A DNA stretch of 64,000 nt from Vibrio neonatus (GCF_024346975.1 NZ_AP024886.1:496001-560000), one strand, 5' to 3'; positions 17,991 to 27,584 are shown, numbered from the stretch's first letter. The notes: generated by a model not told the origin, from the sequence alone. Numbers and translations: made by a program.

Positions 17991-19295
17991 ATGTCATTTT
18001 CGTCACAAGGTTTTTCATCTGATATTGTGCGCGCACTAACTGAGTGTAGTTATGAGAAACTCACTCCGATCCAACAACAAGCTATTCCGCACATTCGTCG
18101 TGGTGATGATATCCTTGCGCATGCACAAACGGGTACAGGTAAAACTGCCGCGTTTTCTTTGCCGATCATTCAGAAATTTGTGGACAATCCTAAGCCGCAC
18201 AGCCGAGCTAACGTACGTGCACTTATTTTAGCGCCTGCTCGTGAACTGGCTGACCAAATTGCCAATAATATCCAGAGCTTTGCTAAATATACCGAGGTGT
18301 CTGTGGCCGCTGTTTACGGCGGGGCAAAAATGTCCTCTCAAGAGCGTAAATTGCAAGGTGGCGTGGACATTTTAGTAGCCACACCGGGTCGTTTAATTGA
18401 GCATCTAGAGCTCGGTAATGTCAGCCTAGCCAATTTAGAAGTGTTGGTATTTGATGAAGCTGACCGAATGTTAGATATGGGCTTTATTGGCGCAATCCGC
18501 ACCATTATGAACGGTCTATCTACGCATCCACAAACGCACCCACAAACAATGTTGTTCTCTGCAACATCATCAGCGCAAATGAACGCGCTTGCTCAAGAAT
18601 ACCTACGTAAACCGAAACGTATTATTGTAAATGCGGAAAACTCGACCGCGTCTACGGTGGCGCATGTTGTTTACCCAATTGAAGAAGAGCGCAAGCGTGA
18701 ATTGCTTTCTGAGCTAATCGGCAAAAAGAACTGGAAGCAAGTGCTGGTCTTTGTGAACTATAAAGAAACCGCGAATGAAGTGGTTAAAGAGCTCAAGTTA
18801 GACGGCATTAAAGCGGTGTTGTGTCACGGTGATAAAGCGCAAAGTGCTCGTCGTCGCGCCCTTGATGAATTTAAAACCGGCAAAGCGAGAGTGTTAGTGG
18901 CAACAGACGTTGCTGCGCGAGGTCTAGACATTCAAGGTCTGCCACATGTTGTGAACTACGATATGCCATTCTTAGCTGAAGACTATGTACACCGAATTGG
19001 TCGTACAGGGCGTGCAGGGCAACAAGGACATGCGGTTTCGTTTGTCAGTCGCAAAGAAGAGCTGACACTGGTTCAAGTTGAAAAACTGATTCAGCATCGC
19101 ATTCGCCGCGTGGTATTAGAAGGTTATGAGCCAGAAAGTCGTGATGCGCTGCTAGTGAAGATGCACAGCAAGCCGGCTTACAAAAATCGTCAAGGCCGTA
19201 CTAATAACGCCAACGAGAGTAGCGCTGAAAGCCAAAGTAGCGCTGAAGGTCGAGTTCGTTTAATGCGCGCATTAAAGCGCAGAACCAAAAAATAA
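17991..19295 (+). CDS. DEAD-box ATP-dependent RNA helicase (RhlE-like)
   Basis: This 434-residue RNA helicase has two RecA domains: Q motif with PIQQQAIP, motif I AQTGTGKTAAF, motif II VFDEADRMLD, motif III SAT, motif V ATDVAARGLD, and motif VI HRIGRTGRAGQ. The basic, polar C-terminal tail contains a short repeat (two agtagcgctgaa units 18 bp apart, 19218-19247) encoding SSAESQSSAE. It probably remodels structured RNA in ribosome assembly or cold response. AGGAA precedes the ATG. A second RhlE-type helicase lies at 37475. Confidence 0.92.
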   Translation: MSFSSQGFSSDIVRALTECSYEKLTPIQQQAIPHIRRGDDILAHAQTGTGKTAAFSLPIIQKFVDNPKPHSRANVRALILAPARELADQIANNIQSFAKYTEVSVAAVYGGAKMSSQERKLQGGVDILVATPGRLIEHLELGNVSLANLEVLVFDEADRMLDMGFIGAIRTIMNGLSTHPQTHPQTMLFSATSSAQMNALAQEYLRKPKRIIVNAENSTASTVAHVVYPIEEERKRELLSELIGKKNWKQVLVFVNYKETANEVVKELKLDGIKAVLCHGDKAQSARRRALDEFKTGKARVLVATDVAARGLDIQGLPHVVNYDMPFLAEDYVHRIGRTGRAGQQGHAVSFVSRKEELTLVQVEKLIQHRIRRVVLEGYEPESRDALLVKMHSKPAYKNRQGRTNNANESSAESQSSAEGRVRLMRALKRRTKK

Positions 19296-19310
19296 CCGAT
19301 TAAAAATGAT

Positions 19311-19335
19311 AAACCCAACGCATTGCGTTGGGTTT
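19311..19335 (+). terminator. Strong intrinsic terminator after the helicase gene
   Basis: An 11-bp GC-containing perfect stem (aaacccaacgc with gcgttgggttt, 3-nt loop) is followed by ATTTTTTC. Confidence 0.85.
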
Positions 19336-19397
19336 ATTTTTTCTGCTAACGATATCTATTAGCTCAGCCGATTAACTAAGTCTGTTAACAACGGTTA

Positions 19398-19538
19398 TTA
19401 GTTGGTTTCTTCTTTATCGGCTGTGATAGACAGTAGCCAGATACAAATTACTGCCACAGCAGTAAAACCGCCTAAGATAATCACAGGCATGGCACTGTAA
19501 CCTAGTACGTGCCAAATGATGGATTCTAATTGACTCAT
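19398..19538 (-). CDS. Small membrane protein of the nap cluster, 46 residues (TIGR02808-like)
   Basis: This 46-residue protein begins MSQLESIIWHVLGYSAMP, has one membrane span (VIILGGFTAVAVICIWLLS) and ends in a charged tail (ITADKEETN). A GGGAG ribosome-binding site lies five bases before the ATG, and the gene starts nine bases after napC stops. It is therefore the last gene of napFDABC. It resembles the short TIGR02808 family found next to nap genes in Vibrio and Shewanella. Role unknown; the position recalls NapE but the sequence does not clearly match it. Confidence 0.75.
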   Translation of the reverse strand: MSQLESIIWHVLGYSAMPVIILGGFTAVAVICIWLLSITADKEETN

Positions 19539-19547
19539 AATTCTCCC

Positions 19548-20120
19548 TTACCAACCTTCTACGCCATGCATGTCGGGTAATTTGTGTGCAATACCTTTGT
19601 GGCAATCTACGCAGGTTTTATCACCTGAAGCCAGTGCCGTCGAGTGTTGTTTGACACTGCGTTCGCCTTGCTCAGAAAAGTCCATATAATCGAACTCGTG
19701 ACAGTTACGGCACTCAAGAGAATCATTGGCTTTTAAGCGCGCCCACTCACGTTCAGCAAGATGACCACGACGAGCTTGGAACTTTTCGTCAGTATCAATG
19801 ATACCTATGATATGCCCAAATACCTCTTTAGATGCCTGAACCTTGCGGACAATTTTATCTGTCCATTTATGTGGAACGTGGCAATCAGAACAGATGGCTC
19901 TTACACCTGAGCGGTTAGAGTAGTGTATTGTTTCTCGGATCTCTCTGACAATTGGCTCATGACATCCAGCACAAAACTCTTCGCTGTTGGTGTACTCCAT
20001 TCCTGTATTGAATGCGCCCCAGAAGAGAAGACCGCCTGCAAACCCCATGAAAAGAACGATGCCTGCGGCCGCCTTACTAGGTGTTGAGAGTCTTTTCCAA
20101 AACGCTTTTAAAAATTTCAT
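19548..20120 (-). CDS. napC: Tetrahaem quinol-dehydrogenase NapC
   Basis: This 190-residue NapC/NirT-family cytochrome has one N-terminal membrane anchor (residues about 18-36). Four CXXCH haem motifs follow: CAGCH, CSDCH, CRNCH and CVDCH. It takes electrons from menaquinol or ubiquinol and passes them to NapB/NapA in the periplasm. It follows napB by 32 bp. Length and haem count are normal. Confidence 0.95.
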   Translation of the reverse strand: MKFLKAFWKRLSTPSKAAAGIVLFMGFAGGLLFWGAFNTGMEYTNSEEFCAGCHEPIVREIRETIHYSNRSGVRAICSDCHVPHKWTDKIVRKVQASKEVFGHIIGIIDTDEKFQARRGHLAEREWARLKANDSLECRNCHEFDYMDFSEQGERSVKQHSTALASGDKTCVDCHKGIAHKLPDMHGVEGW

Positions 20121-20152
20121 AAATAGCCTCTTATGGTAACAACTAGCAAAGC

Positions 20153-20707
20153 TTATTGAAGTGAATCAACACGTTTGAATTCGTTCTCTACCAGCGGTTT
20201 AGCATTGGCTTGAGGGACGTGACACTGCAAACAGAAATAACGTCTTGGCGATACATCCGCAAGCACCGCATCTTCACGACTCACGTAGTGAGTCACGCTG
20301 ACTTTTGTTGCGCCCATCTCTTTGGCGTTTTTCCAGCTATGACACGCCAGACACTTGTTAGCATTGAGCGACACTTCATAACCACGGATATTGTGGGGAA
20401 TAAGCGGTGGCTGATAAACATAATCACTGCTTAGCACTTGCTCTCTTGGGTATTTTTTAAAATCGTCGGCAGCGCGCGTTGCTTCAAGTTCACTTGCGCC
20501 ACGTAAAGAGTGAACACCCCCAATGCCACCAGGGTTATGCAGTTCAGCTTGAGCCACACCTGCATTTTCAGCTTTTTCTAAATCTGTTTGTTCAAGCATG
20601 CCATCGTCAATTTCGTGGGATTGATGGCTGACGCCTTCAACCTCAGTCTGTGCAATTGCTACACCTATGGCACTAATTGATAACAGAGCAATCAATAGCT
20701 TTTTCAT
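20153..20707 (-). CDS. napB: Dihaem cytochrome subunit of periplasmic nitrate reductase NapB
   Basis: The 184-residue secreted protein has a signal peptide MKKLLIALLSISAIGVAIA and two haem motifs (CLACH, CLQCH). NapB relays electrons from NapC to NapA. It is longer than E. coli NapB (about 149 residues) because of an acidic, low-complexity stretch after the signal peptide (residues about 20-60, with GMLEQTDLEKAENAGVAQAE). The core HNPGGIGGVHSLRGA and YPREQ...YVYQPPLIPH segments are typical. Confidence 0.94.
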   Translation of the reverse strand: MKKLLIALLSISAIGVAIAQTEVEGVSHQSHEIDDGMLEQTDLEKAENAGVAQAELHNPGGIGGVHSLRGASELEATRAADDFKKYPREQVLSSDYVYQPPLIPHNIRGYEVSLNANKCLACHSWKNAKEMGATKVSVTHYVSREDAVLADVSPRRYFCLQCHVPQANAKPLVENEFKRVDSLQ

Positions 20708-20775
20708 TATTATTTCTCCGCCTATTGGCTAATTAGCAGGGGCTATGGAACTAGCCCCAAATAACGGTCAAGGCC

Positions 20776-23265
20776 TTAGGCCACTTTAGTGATTTTAACT
20801 GGACACTTCTTAAAGTCGGTCTGCTTCGACAGTGGATCCGTTGCGTCCAAAATCAGTTTATTGATGAGTATCTTCGCATCAAAGAATGGGATAAACACCA
20901 AGCCTTTAGGTGGACGGTTACGACCGCGAGTTTCTACGCGGACACGAATTTCACCTCGTTTGTTTGAAATCAGCACTTCTTCACCACGACGTAGATCTTT
21001 CGCCTTAGCATCAGCAGGGTGCATGTAACACACAGCATCCGGCACCGCTTTGTAAAGCTCTGGTACGCGACGAGTCATAGTACCTGTGTGCCAATGTTCG
21101 AGTACGCGACCGGTACAAAGCCACATATCAAACTCTTGATCTGGCATTTCTGGTGGCGCTTCATACGGCGCGGAGATAATCCACGCTTTGCCATCAGGTT
21201 TACCGTAGAAGTCCCAATCAGAACCTTTTTTCGCGTAAGGATCTGAGCCTTCTTTAAAGCGCCATAGAGTTTCTTTGCCATCGACAACCGGCCAGCGTAA
21301 GCCGCGAACAGCATGGTAAGTCTCGTAAGGGGCTAAATCGTGTCCATGTCCACGACCAAATGAGGCGTACTCTTCAAAGAGACCTTTTTGCACATAGAAG
21401 CCTTGCGCATGCGCATCGTCGTTAAGATCTTTTGCTTCAGTGATAGGGTATTTATCGACATGTCCGTTTTTAAATAGGATGTCGTACATGGTTTTGCCAC
21501 GAAACTCAGGTGCTTTGGCAAGCAGATCTTCAGACCAGACATCTTCAATCTTAAAGCGTTTAGAAAATTCCATGATTTGCCAAAGATCCGATTTAGCTTC
21601 GCCAACCGTTTCTACTTGCTGATACCACGCTTGAGTACGACGCTCGGCATTACCATAGGCACCTTCTTTTTCTACCCACATCGCGGTAGGCAGAATAAGG
21701 TCGGATGCTTGAGCTGTTGCTGTAGGGTACGGGTCTGAACAAACAATGAAGTTTTCAGGATTACGGTATCCCGGTAGACGCTCCGTATTGATGTTTGGAC
21801 CGGCTTGCAGGTTGTTATTACACATGACCCAGTAAGCATTGAGCTTGCCATCATGGAGCATACGGTCTTGAACAACTGCGTGGTAGCCCGGTTTTGCAGG
21901 AATAGTGCCTTCTGGAAGTTTCCAGATTTTTTCAGCTTTCGCACGGTGTTTAGGGTTTGCAACGACCATGTCAGCGGGAAGACGGTGTGAGAATGTACCC
22001 ACTTCACGCGCCGTACCACAAGCGGATGGTTGACCGGTAAGTGAGAATGGTGAGTTACCCGGAGTCGAGATTTTACCTAACAACAAGTGAATGTTGTAAA
22101 TCAGGCTGTTCATCCATACGCCACGAGTATGTTGGTTAACCCCCATAGTCCATAGGGACATTACTTTGGTGTTTGGATCGACATATTGCTCAGCTAACTG
22201 AATCAAATGCTCTTCTGATACGCCAGAAATTTCACTGGCTTTAGCCGCCGTATAAGGGGCAACAGACTTCGCGTATTCTTCAAAGCTGATTCCAGACATT
22301 TTGCCTGAGTTTGGATGGGCAGCTGCTTTTTGCAGCGGATCATCATCGCGCAGACCGTAACCGATATCGGTTTCAGCTTGCTTAAAGTGAGTGTGCTTAT
22401 TCACAAACTCAGTGTTTACTTTGTCATTTTGAATGATGTAGTTAGCAATAAAGTTGGCAATCGCTAAGTCACTTTGCGGATGGAAGATATAGCCATGGTC
22501 TGCCAATTCAAAAGAACGGTGATAATAGGTCGACAGAACATTAACTTTAACGTGTGGGTGACTTAATCGGCGGTCAGCAATACGTGTCCATAATACTGGG
22601 TGCATCTCTGCCATATTTGATCCCCAAAGGACAAATACATCGGCATTTTCGAAATCATCGTAACAGCCCATAGGTTCGTCAATGCCGAAGCTACGCATAA
22701 AGCCACCTACCGCAGACGCCATACAGTGACGTGCGTTAGGATCGATGTTATTCGAACGGAAACCCGCTTTCATTAATTTAGAAGCCGCGTAACCTTCCAT
22801 TACCGTCCATTGACCTGAACCGAACATACCTACGCTAGTTGGGCCACTTTTCTTCAACGCCGCTTTAAATTTGTCAGCCATGGTATCTAATGCAACGTCC
22901 CAAGAAACAGGCGTAAAATCACCATTTTTGTCGTACTTACCATCGGTCATTCTGAGTAATGGTTGGGTAAGACGGTCTTGACCGTACATGATCTTCGACA
23001 GGAAATAACCCTTAATACAATTAAGGCCTTTATTCACTGGCGCTTCAGGGTCACCTTGAGTGGCGACGACTTTGCCGTTTTGCGTACCGACCAGCACAGA
23101 ACAACCAGTACCACAAAAACGACAAGGGGCTTTATCCCATTTTATTTTTGTTTGGTCTGAACTTGCGATGAGATTGGTCGCAGAAGCGGGAAGTGAAATT
23201 CCGGCTACAGCAGCAGCTGAAGCAGCCGCATTTGCTTTCACAAACTCGCGTCGTGTCATTTTCAT
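20776..23265 (-). CDS. napA: Periplasmic nitrate reductase catalytic subunit NapA
   Basis: This 829-residue molybdoenzyme reduces nitrate to nitrite in the periplasm. It has a Tat signal ([17 protein letters not shown]), a 4Fe-4S cluster site ([13 protein letters not shown] and a later NKGLNCIKG), and the molybdenum-ligand Cys in ARHCMASAV. The domain order is that of DMSO-reductase-family enzymes. The ATG overlaps the napD stop (ATGA), matching NapD's role as chaperone of the NapA signal peptide. MoeA and MoeB for its cofactor lie about 4 kb away. Confidence 0.97.
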   Translation of the reverse strand: MKMTRREFVKANAAASAAAVAGISLPASATNLIASSDQTKIKWDKAPCRFCGTGCSVLVGTQNGKVVATQGDPEAPVNKGLNCIKGYFLSKIMYGQDRLTQPLLRMTDGKYDKNGDFTPVSWDVALDTMADKFKAALKKSGPTSVGMFGSGQWTVMEGYAASKLMKAGFRSNNIDPNARHCMASAVGGFMRSFGIDEPMGCYDDFENADVFVLWGSNMAEMHPVLWTRIADRRLSHPHVKVNVLSTYYHRSFELADHGYIFHPQSDLAIANFIANYIIQNDKVNTEFVNKHTHFKQAETDIGYGLRDDDPLQKAAAHPNSGKMSGISFEEYAKSVAPYTAAKASEISGVSEEHLIQLAEQYVDPNTKVMSLWTMGVNQHTRGVWMNSLIYNIHLLLGKISTPGNSPFSLTGQPSACGTAREVGTFSHRLPADMVVANPKHRAKAEKIWKLPEGTIPAKPGYHAVVQDRMLHDGKLNAYWVMCNNNLQAGPNINTERLPGYRNPENFIVCSDPYPTATAQASDLILPTAMWVEKEGAYGNAERRTQAWYQQVETVGEAKSDLWQIMEFSKRFKIEDVWSEDLLAKAPEFRGKTMYDILFKNGHVDKYPITEAKDLNDDAHAQGFYVQKGLFEEYASFGRGHGHDLAPYETYHAVRGLRWPVVDGKETLWRFKEGSDPYAKKGSDWDFYGKPDGKAWIISAPYEAPPEMPDQEFDMWLCTGRVLEHWHTGTMTRRVPELYKAVPDAVCYMHPADAKAKDLRRGEEVLISNKRGEIRVRVETRGRNRPPKGLVFIPFFDAKILINKLILDATDPLSKQTDFKKCPVKITKVA

Positions 23266-23591
23266 AATGTGTCCTCTTGCGGGGTCGGTGTACCGATGCT
23301 GGCATCGGTCGTAGCCGTTGCATGTATGTCGGTGTCTAGGGCGTCAATATCTGTTTCGATTTGGTGATAAACTAAAGCCGTATTAATGACTTCCGGTTGA
23401 TCGTTTATTTCATCAATAGTTGAGGTGATAAAACCTTGGTCTTGCGTTTCCATAACCACAACAAATTTACCGTCAGATTCGGCGTAAATTTCCGTAGTAG
23501 AAAAGCTGTTTATCTTGTCTCGAATACTATCCATAGCATTTGGAGCGCAGTAGATAACAAAACTTGAAATATGAACTTCACTGGCTGGCAT
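23262..23591 (-). CDS. napD: NapA signal-peptide chaperone NapD
   Basis: NapD binds the Tat signal of NapA and holds back export until the cofactor is loaded. The ferredoxin-like core begins [16 protein letters not shown] and runs to about residue 80. A Thr/Asp-rich tail (residues about 82-109) is extra compared with E. coli NapD (87 residues). The start at 23591 is chosen because GAGG lies six bases upstream; a frame-open ATG lies four codons earlier. It overlaps napF at its 5' end and napA at its 3' end. Confidence 0.9.
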   Translation of the reverse strand: MPASEVHISSFVIYCAPNAMDSIRDKINSFSTTEIYAESDGKFVVVMETQDQGFITSTIDEINDQPEVINTALVYHQIETDIDALDTDIHATATTDASIGTPTPQEDTL

Positions 23592-24096
23592 GTGGTTCCT
23601 CATTGCAGTCAGTCATCGATATAGCTGTGACAGGGCAAACACTCAAACAAGCTCCGCATCCGTTACACAACTGAGAGTCTAATTTTGGCTGGGGGACATG
23701 CCCAACCGAAAACGTAAATTGTATGGCGGCCTGTTCGCACTCATCGGTACAAGTGCGACACTCGACATTCTTTAGTGCTAGGCAAGTATCATTAATTTTA
23801 GCTGTAATCTCCCAAGCTACCTCTGCAGTGGAACGAAAAATGCTCTCTGGGCAAGCTTGAACACACTGTTTACAAAAGGTACATTCCCCTTTATTAAAGT
23901 CGATTATCGGAAATCCGCCACTCCCATTTATGATGATGTTGCTTTCACAGGCTTGCAGACATTTGCCACATTGGGTGCAACCATCAATAAATTCGGCATC
24001 GATTTTAGCCCACGGTAAACGTTGCCCAGTCTCGTAAACTAGGCTTGTTTGAGCGGTGCGTCGCGTGAATAATTTACGCTTAGATAAATCGACCAA
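23578..24096 (-). CDS. napF: Ferredoxin-type protein NapF, probable TTG start
   Basis: NapF is a cytoplasmic iron-sulfur protein thought to help mature NapA. Three 4Fe-4S motifs are visible: CTQCGKCLQACESN, CTFCKQCVQACPES and CNGCGACLSVCPV. There is also an extra Cys group CRTCTDEC. A TTG at 24096 is the likely start: AAGGA lies five bases before it and the product begins (M)VDLSKRKLFTRR, matching NapF N-termini, with 172 residues. In-frame ATGs at 24129 and 24144 have no such site. It is first in the nap operon. Confidence 0.88.
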   Translation of the reverse strand: MVDLSKRKLFTRRTAQTSLVYETGQRLPWAKIDAEFIDGCTQCGKCLQACESNIIINGSGGFPIIDFNKGECTFCKQCVQACPESIFRSTAEVAWEITAKINDTCLALKNVECRTCTDECEQAAIQFTFSVGHVPQPKLDSQLCNGCGACLSVCPVTAISMTDCNEEPHASQ

Positions 24097-24144
24097 TTTC
24101 GTCCTTGAGCAAAGAAAAGAGTAAGCCATAAGATGCATACACAT

Positions 24145-24239
24145 CTAAACACCTACTAAGTCTAGGTGAATAAAATCTATTCGATATAACTCGAAAGGGT
24201 TAAACTTGTGCTTAACTTGTTTTAGATCAAATAGTTATT
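24145..24239. promoter_or_regulatory. Divergent napF/narQ promoter region
   Basis: This AT-rich region holds a candidate FNR site (24217-24230). It also has a CACCTA/TAGGTG inverted repeat close to napF, around 24150-24168. Confidence 0.5.
24217..24230. promoter_or_regulatory. Candidate FNR site for the nap operon
   Basis: TTGTT-TTAG-ATCAA matches the FNR consensus TTGAT-N4-ATCAA at 9 of 10 defined bases. Its centre is about 127 bp upstream of the napF TTG and very close to the narQ ATG, so it fits nap control better. It implies induction by oxygen limitation. Confidence 0.5.
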
Positions 24240-25994
24240 ATGACCAAGTTCACAGATTCATTGATGGGAAGAAAAGTGAGAAAGAATTCAGCACAGTCTG
24301 TGTCATTTACCATAGGGGGAGCAGTGTTTTTGATGGTGATTCTGTCTGCACTCACCATTATGGTTGCTGTGGCAACGGTCTACTCAAGTTTTGATGATGC
24401 CGAAGCGGTGAACGTATCAGGTTCTATGCGGATGCAAAGCTATCGACTTGCCTATGATACCGAGACACACTCTGAAGAAATCGCCAAGCATATCGACCGA
24501 TTTGAAGTGTCTTTGTATTCCTCTTCGATGCAAAATTTAATGCAATGGAATGTACCCACTGACATCCAACAAGATTACCAATCGATCATTAAACGCTGGC
24601 AAATCATGAAAAATTTGCTGCTCACTCAGCAGTATGTTGAGTACCAAAAACACGTGCCCATTTTTGTGTCTCGCATTGATAAATTTGTATTGAAGTTGCA
24701 GTTAAATACCGAGAAAAAGCTGTTAGATATGGTGGTGTTCTGTGGCTTTGGTTTAACTTGCATCATATTGATTTCATTTGTGATTATGCGTTTTGTGCGC
24801 TTTAAAGTGCTGCATCCACTACAAGCATTAGTGCGCGCCAGTCGTAAAGTGGAATCTCAAGATTTTGACGTAGTGCTGAACGATTCAGTGGACAATGAAC
24901 TGGGCGCAGTAGCCGCTACATTTAATGGTATGACCCGAAAGCTTAAAGATCATTACGAACGTCTGGAGGCTATGGTTGAACATAAAACTGAAGAACTAAG
25001 ACACGCCAATAGTTCGCTGACTGTGCTGTATAAAAGCACTCAGCAATTGTCCGCATCAAGATTGAGTCCGGCACACTTTCAGCAGATCATCGATAACATG
25101 TCTTCCATCGACAATATCGAAGCGGTGAAGTTGATTATTGACGACAGTGCAGGGCAGTCTACAGAGCTTGTGTCTGGTGAAGTGTCGGCAGGCACTTGGA
25201 TAGATAAAGCGTTAATTTTAGATGAGGTAAGGCTAGGTAGCCTACGCTTACAGATTACGCCGCAATTTTCAGAGCAAGAGCTTATCGACAATATGTCGTA
25301 TATTTTGGCGCGGGGTATTTACTATAATCAGGCACAAAAGAAATTTGAGCAGTTGCTCATTTACGGCGAGCGCAGCGCAATTGCCCGAGAGCTGCATGAC
25401 TCACTGGCGCAATCCCTGTCATTTTTAAAAATTCAAACCAGCTTGCTCAAGCGCGCTATGAAGCAAGAAGGGCCGGCAGAGAAAATGCCCAAATCTTCGA
25501 TTATTGTGCAAGAGATCGATGATGGATTACGCGAAGCCTATACTCAACTAAGAATTCTGTTAAGTACCTTTAGATTTAGTATTGATGAAGCCAATTTTGG
25601 TGATGCGTTAAATGTACTGTTAGAGAAGCTTCAAACCACCACAGAGGCGGAGATTGAAGTGGAAAACAAACTATCTTCGATTTTGTTAGAAGCACATCAG
25701 CAAGTGCATTTATTGCAAATTATCCGTGAAGCGACTAATAATGCAATTAAACATGCGAATTCGACATTAATTCGTGTAGAGTGCCTGCAGAATGAAGAAC
25801 AGATCACCGTTTCTATTACAGATAACGGATGCGGATTCGATACCAGCCTTGAGAAAACAGGTCACTACGGCTTATCCATTTTAAATGAGCGAAGTCAGTA
25901 CCTTAATGGCAAATTAACGATAAATAGTGAGCCCAATAAAGGGAGCACAATAAGAATTACCTTTAACTGTAAGGATGAATCGGACAGTGAGTAA
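24240..25994 (+). CDS. narQ: Nitrate/nitrite sensor histidine kinase NarQ
   Basis: This 584-residue membrane kinase senses nitrate or nitrite. It has two membrane spans (residues about 25-45 and 155-180) flanking a periplasmic domain with the P-box-like NVSGSMRMQSYRLAYDT. HAMP (LHPLQALVRASRKVE), a central linker, HisKA_3 with phospho-acceptor His in ARELHDSLAQSLSFLKIQTS, and HATPase (TDNGCGFD) follow. The ATG at 24240 has no Shine-Dalgarno; a GTG at 24276 behind GGGAAG would give a shorter cytoplasmic N-terminus. It overlaps narP and is divergent from nap. Confidence 0.92.
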   Translation: MTKFTDSLMGRKVRKNSAQSVSFTIGGAVFLMVILSALTIMVAVATVYSSFDDAEAVNVSGSMRMQSYRLAYDTETHSEEIAKHIDRFEVSLYSSSMQNLMQWNVPTDIQQDYQSIIKRWQIMKNLLLTQQYVEYQKHVPIFVSRIDKFVLKLQLNTEKKLLDMVVFCGFGLTCIILISFVIMRFVRFKVLHPLQALVRASRKVESQDFDVVLNDSVDNELGAVAATFNGMTRKLKDHYERLEAMVEHKTEELRHANSSLTVLYKSTQQLSASRLSPAHFQQIIDNMSSIDNIEAVKLIIDDSAGQSTELVSGEVSAGTWIDKALILDEVRLGSLRLQITPQFSEQELIDNMSYILARGIYYNQAQKKFEQLLIYGERSAIARELHDSLAQSLSFLKIQTSLLKRAMKQEGPAEKMPKSSIIVQEIDDGLREAYTQLRILLSTFRFSIDEANFGDALNVLLEKLQTTTEAEIEVENKLSSILLEAHQQVHLLQIIREATNNAIKHANSTLIRVECLQNEEQITVSITDNGCGFDTSLEKTGHYGLSILNERSQYLNGKLTINSEPNKGSTIRITFNCKDESDSE

Positions 25995-26613
25995 TACCCA
26001 TCGCATTATGATTGTGGATGACCATCCATTAATTAGACGAGGCATCACCCAATTGCTTTCATTCGAAGATGACTTCGACATTGTTTGTGAGGCAACCAGT
26101 GGCACTGAGGCGCTTGCGCTCGCCCATCAACATGATTTAGATTTGATTTTGCTCGATCTGAACATGAAAGGGTTATCGGGGCTTAATACCTTACAAGCAT
26201 TGCGTGATGAAGATATTTTAACCAAAGTGGTCATACTCACGGTATCGGATTCCCCTGCAGATATTGATGCTATTGTAAAAGCCGGCGCTGATGGTTATCT
26301 CTTAAAAGACAGCGAACCTGATGAGCTGATTGACCATTTACGTCAAGCGCTCAACGGCGACAAAGTGTACAGTGACGTTGTCGCTCAACAAATTCGCGAC
26401 CGCGCAGAAAACCCAAGCTTGTTAGATAGCTTAACGGAAAGAGAGCTAGAGATTTTATCGAAAGTGGCACTAGGGCATCGCAACAAACAGATTGCCGATG
26501 TGTTATTTATCTCGGAATCCACCGTCAAAGTGCACATGAAAAGTTTATTAAGAAAACTGCAGGTAAAATCTCGCACAGCAGCCACTATTTTGTACTTAGA
26601 GCACTATAGCTAA
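25975..26613 (+). CDS. narP: Nitrate/nitrite response regulator NarP
   Basis: This 212-residue NarL/FixJ-type regulator has a receiver domain with IMIVDDHPLIRRG, phospho-acceptor Asp in DLILLDLNMKGLSG, and conserved Lys in YLLKDSEPDELI. A LuxR-type helix-turn-helix (LTERELEILSKVALGHRNKQ) follows. It is the partner of NarQ and most likely controls the adjacent nap operon and the nrf genes. The start overlaps narQ by 20 bases; GTG at 25987 is an alternative. Confidence 0.93.
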   Translation: MNRTVSNTHRIMIVDDHPLIRRGITQLLSFEDDFDIVCEATSGTEALALAHQHDLDLILLDLNMKGLSGLNTLQALRDEDILTKVVILTVSDSPADIDAIVKAGADGYLLKDSEPDELIDHLRQALNGDKVYSDVVAQQIRDRAENPSLLDSLTERELEILSKVALGHRNKQIADVLFISESTVKVHMKSLLRKLQVKSRTAATILYLEHYS

Positions 26614-26634
26614 CGCCGTATTGATAGGTATTTA

Positions 26635-26703
26635 TTCAAGCTGCGATATGAAGTGTCATCTCAGATACTTCATAATCCCAGATGCTTCATATCGCAACTT
26701 GAA
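26635..26703. repeat. Palindromic repeat after narP
   Basis: A 19-bp near-perfect inverted repeat (ttcaagctgcgatatgaag with cttcatatcgcaacttgaa, one mismatch) encloses a second small hairpin built on gaagt/acttc. It lies between the convergent narP and dodecin genes. It may act as a terminator or be a REP-like element; no T-tract is present. Confidence 0.6.
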
Positions 26704-26725
26704 CTTATTTGAGCTAAATGCTCGG

Positions 26726-26932
26726 CTAATCCAAAGTAAAACCAATCTTCACCGTCACTTGCCAGTGAGCCACTTTACCATCGTCAATATGACCTCTGAC
26801 TTCCTGCATTTCAAACCAACGCATGTTGTGCACACTTTCACTGGCTCGCGCCACCGCATTATTAATCGCATCATCAATTCCAATAGAAGATGTACCGACA
26901 ATTTCCATTTTCTTGTAAGTATGATTTGGCAT
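26726..26932 (-). CDS. Dodecin, flavin-binding protein
   Basis: This 68-residue protein is a full-length dodecin. These small proteins assemble into hollow dodecamers that bind and store flavins. The typical segments are present: YKKMEIVGTSSIGIDDAI, the flavin-contacting RWFEMQEVRGHI with Trp, and GKVAHWQVTVKIGFTL at the end. It is a single gene convergent with narP. Confidence 0.92.
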   Translation of the reverse strand: MPNHTYKKMEIVGTSSIGIDDAINNAVARASESVHNMRWFEMQEVRGHIDDGKVAHWQVTVKIGFTLD

Positions 26933-27221
26933 CCGATAGCTCCTTGAGTTACACCGTCATCACTGTTTAAAAACTAGACTGCGAACTCGGCTATAGCAAG
27001 GCGTTAGCGATTGTTTTCTCTATAGGGATAGTGGTTATCTAACGGCACAGAGTCATCAAGCTTTCTTATTGATATTTAACAAGAAATTAATGTCTGAGAG
27101 TATTTTTTTCTTAATGTTTTTGTTACATTGAGGATAGTAATGTTTTTGCATATCCCAAACACATGTACCGCTAAAAAGTAATATCAAAACCACACACTTT
27201 CCACAATCAAGAGGTTTCAAA

Positions 27222-27584
27222 ATGCTAAATGAACAAACTGCTACTCGACTTGATGTGCAACAGAATGAATCACTGCAATGGTTAAAGATTGTTGATTTAC
27301 AGCACTACCAGCAGAGTTGGGAAAAGGCGAGCGACTATTTTCAATCACAAATCTCTAAAAGCGACTGGGTTGATGCGGTGTCGGCGGTGCGATCTTCAAT
27401 CGGTGAGCTAGTATCACGTGACATTACTATGTCAAAACCAGTGACACCTTTATCTGATGCTCCAGAAGGCGAATATAGCCAGTGCCAATATAAATCTACG
27501 TTTAGCCAAGGTGAATTTATAGAAACAGTCACTTTACTTAAAGAGAATGGTGATTGGAAAGTGGTGGGTTACTTTGTGAAGTAG
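27222..27584 (+). CDS. DUF4019 family protein
   Basis: This 120-residue protein matches the DUF4019 pattern. WLKIVDLQHYQQSWEKASDY and WVDAVSAVRSSIGELVSR are followed by a four-strand sheet ending GDWKVVGYFVK. Most relatives are secreted, but this one has no signal peptide, so it may be cytoplasmic. A GAGG site lies about six bases before the ATG. The stop codon is followed in frame by two more TAG codons in an AAGTAG hexamer repeat. Confidence 0.75.
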   Translation: MLNEQTATRLDVQQNESLQWLKIVDLQHYQQSWEKASDYFQSQISKSDWVDAVSAVRSSIGELVSRDITMSKPVTPLSDAPEGEYSQCQYKSTFSQGEFIETVTLLKENGDWKVVGYFVK

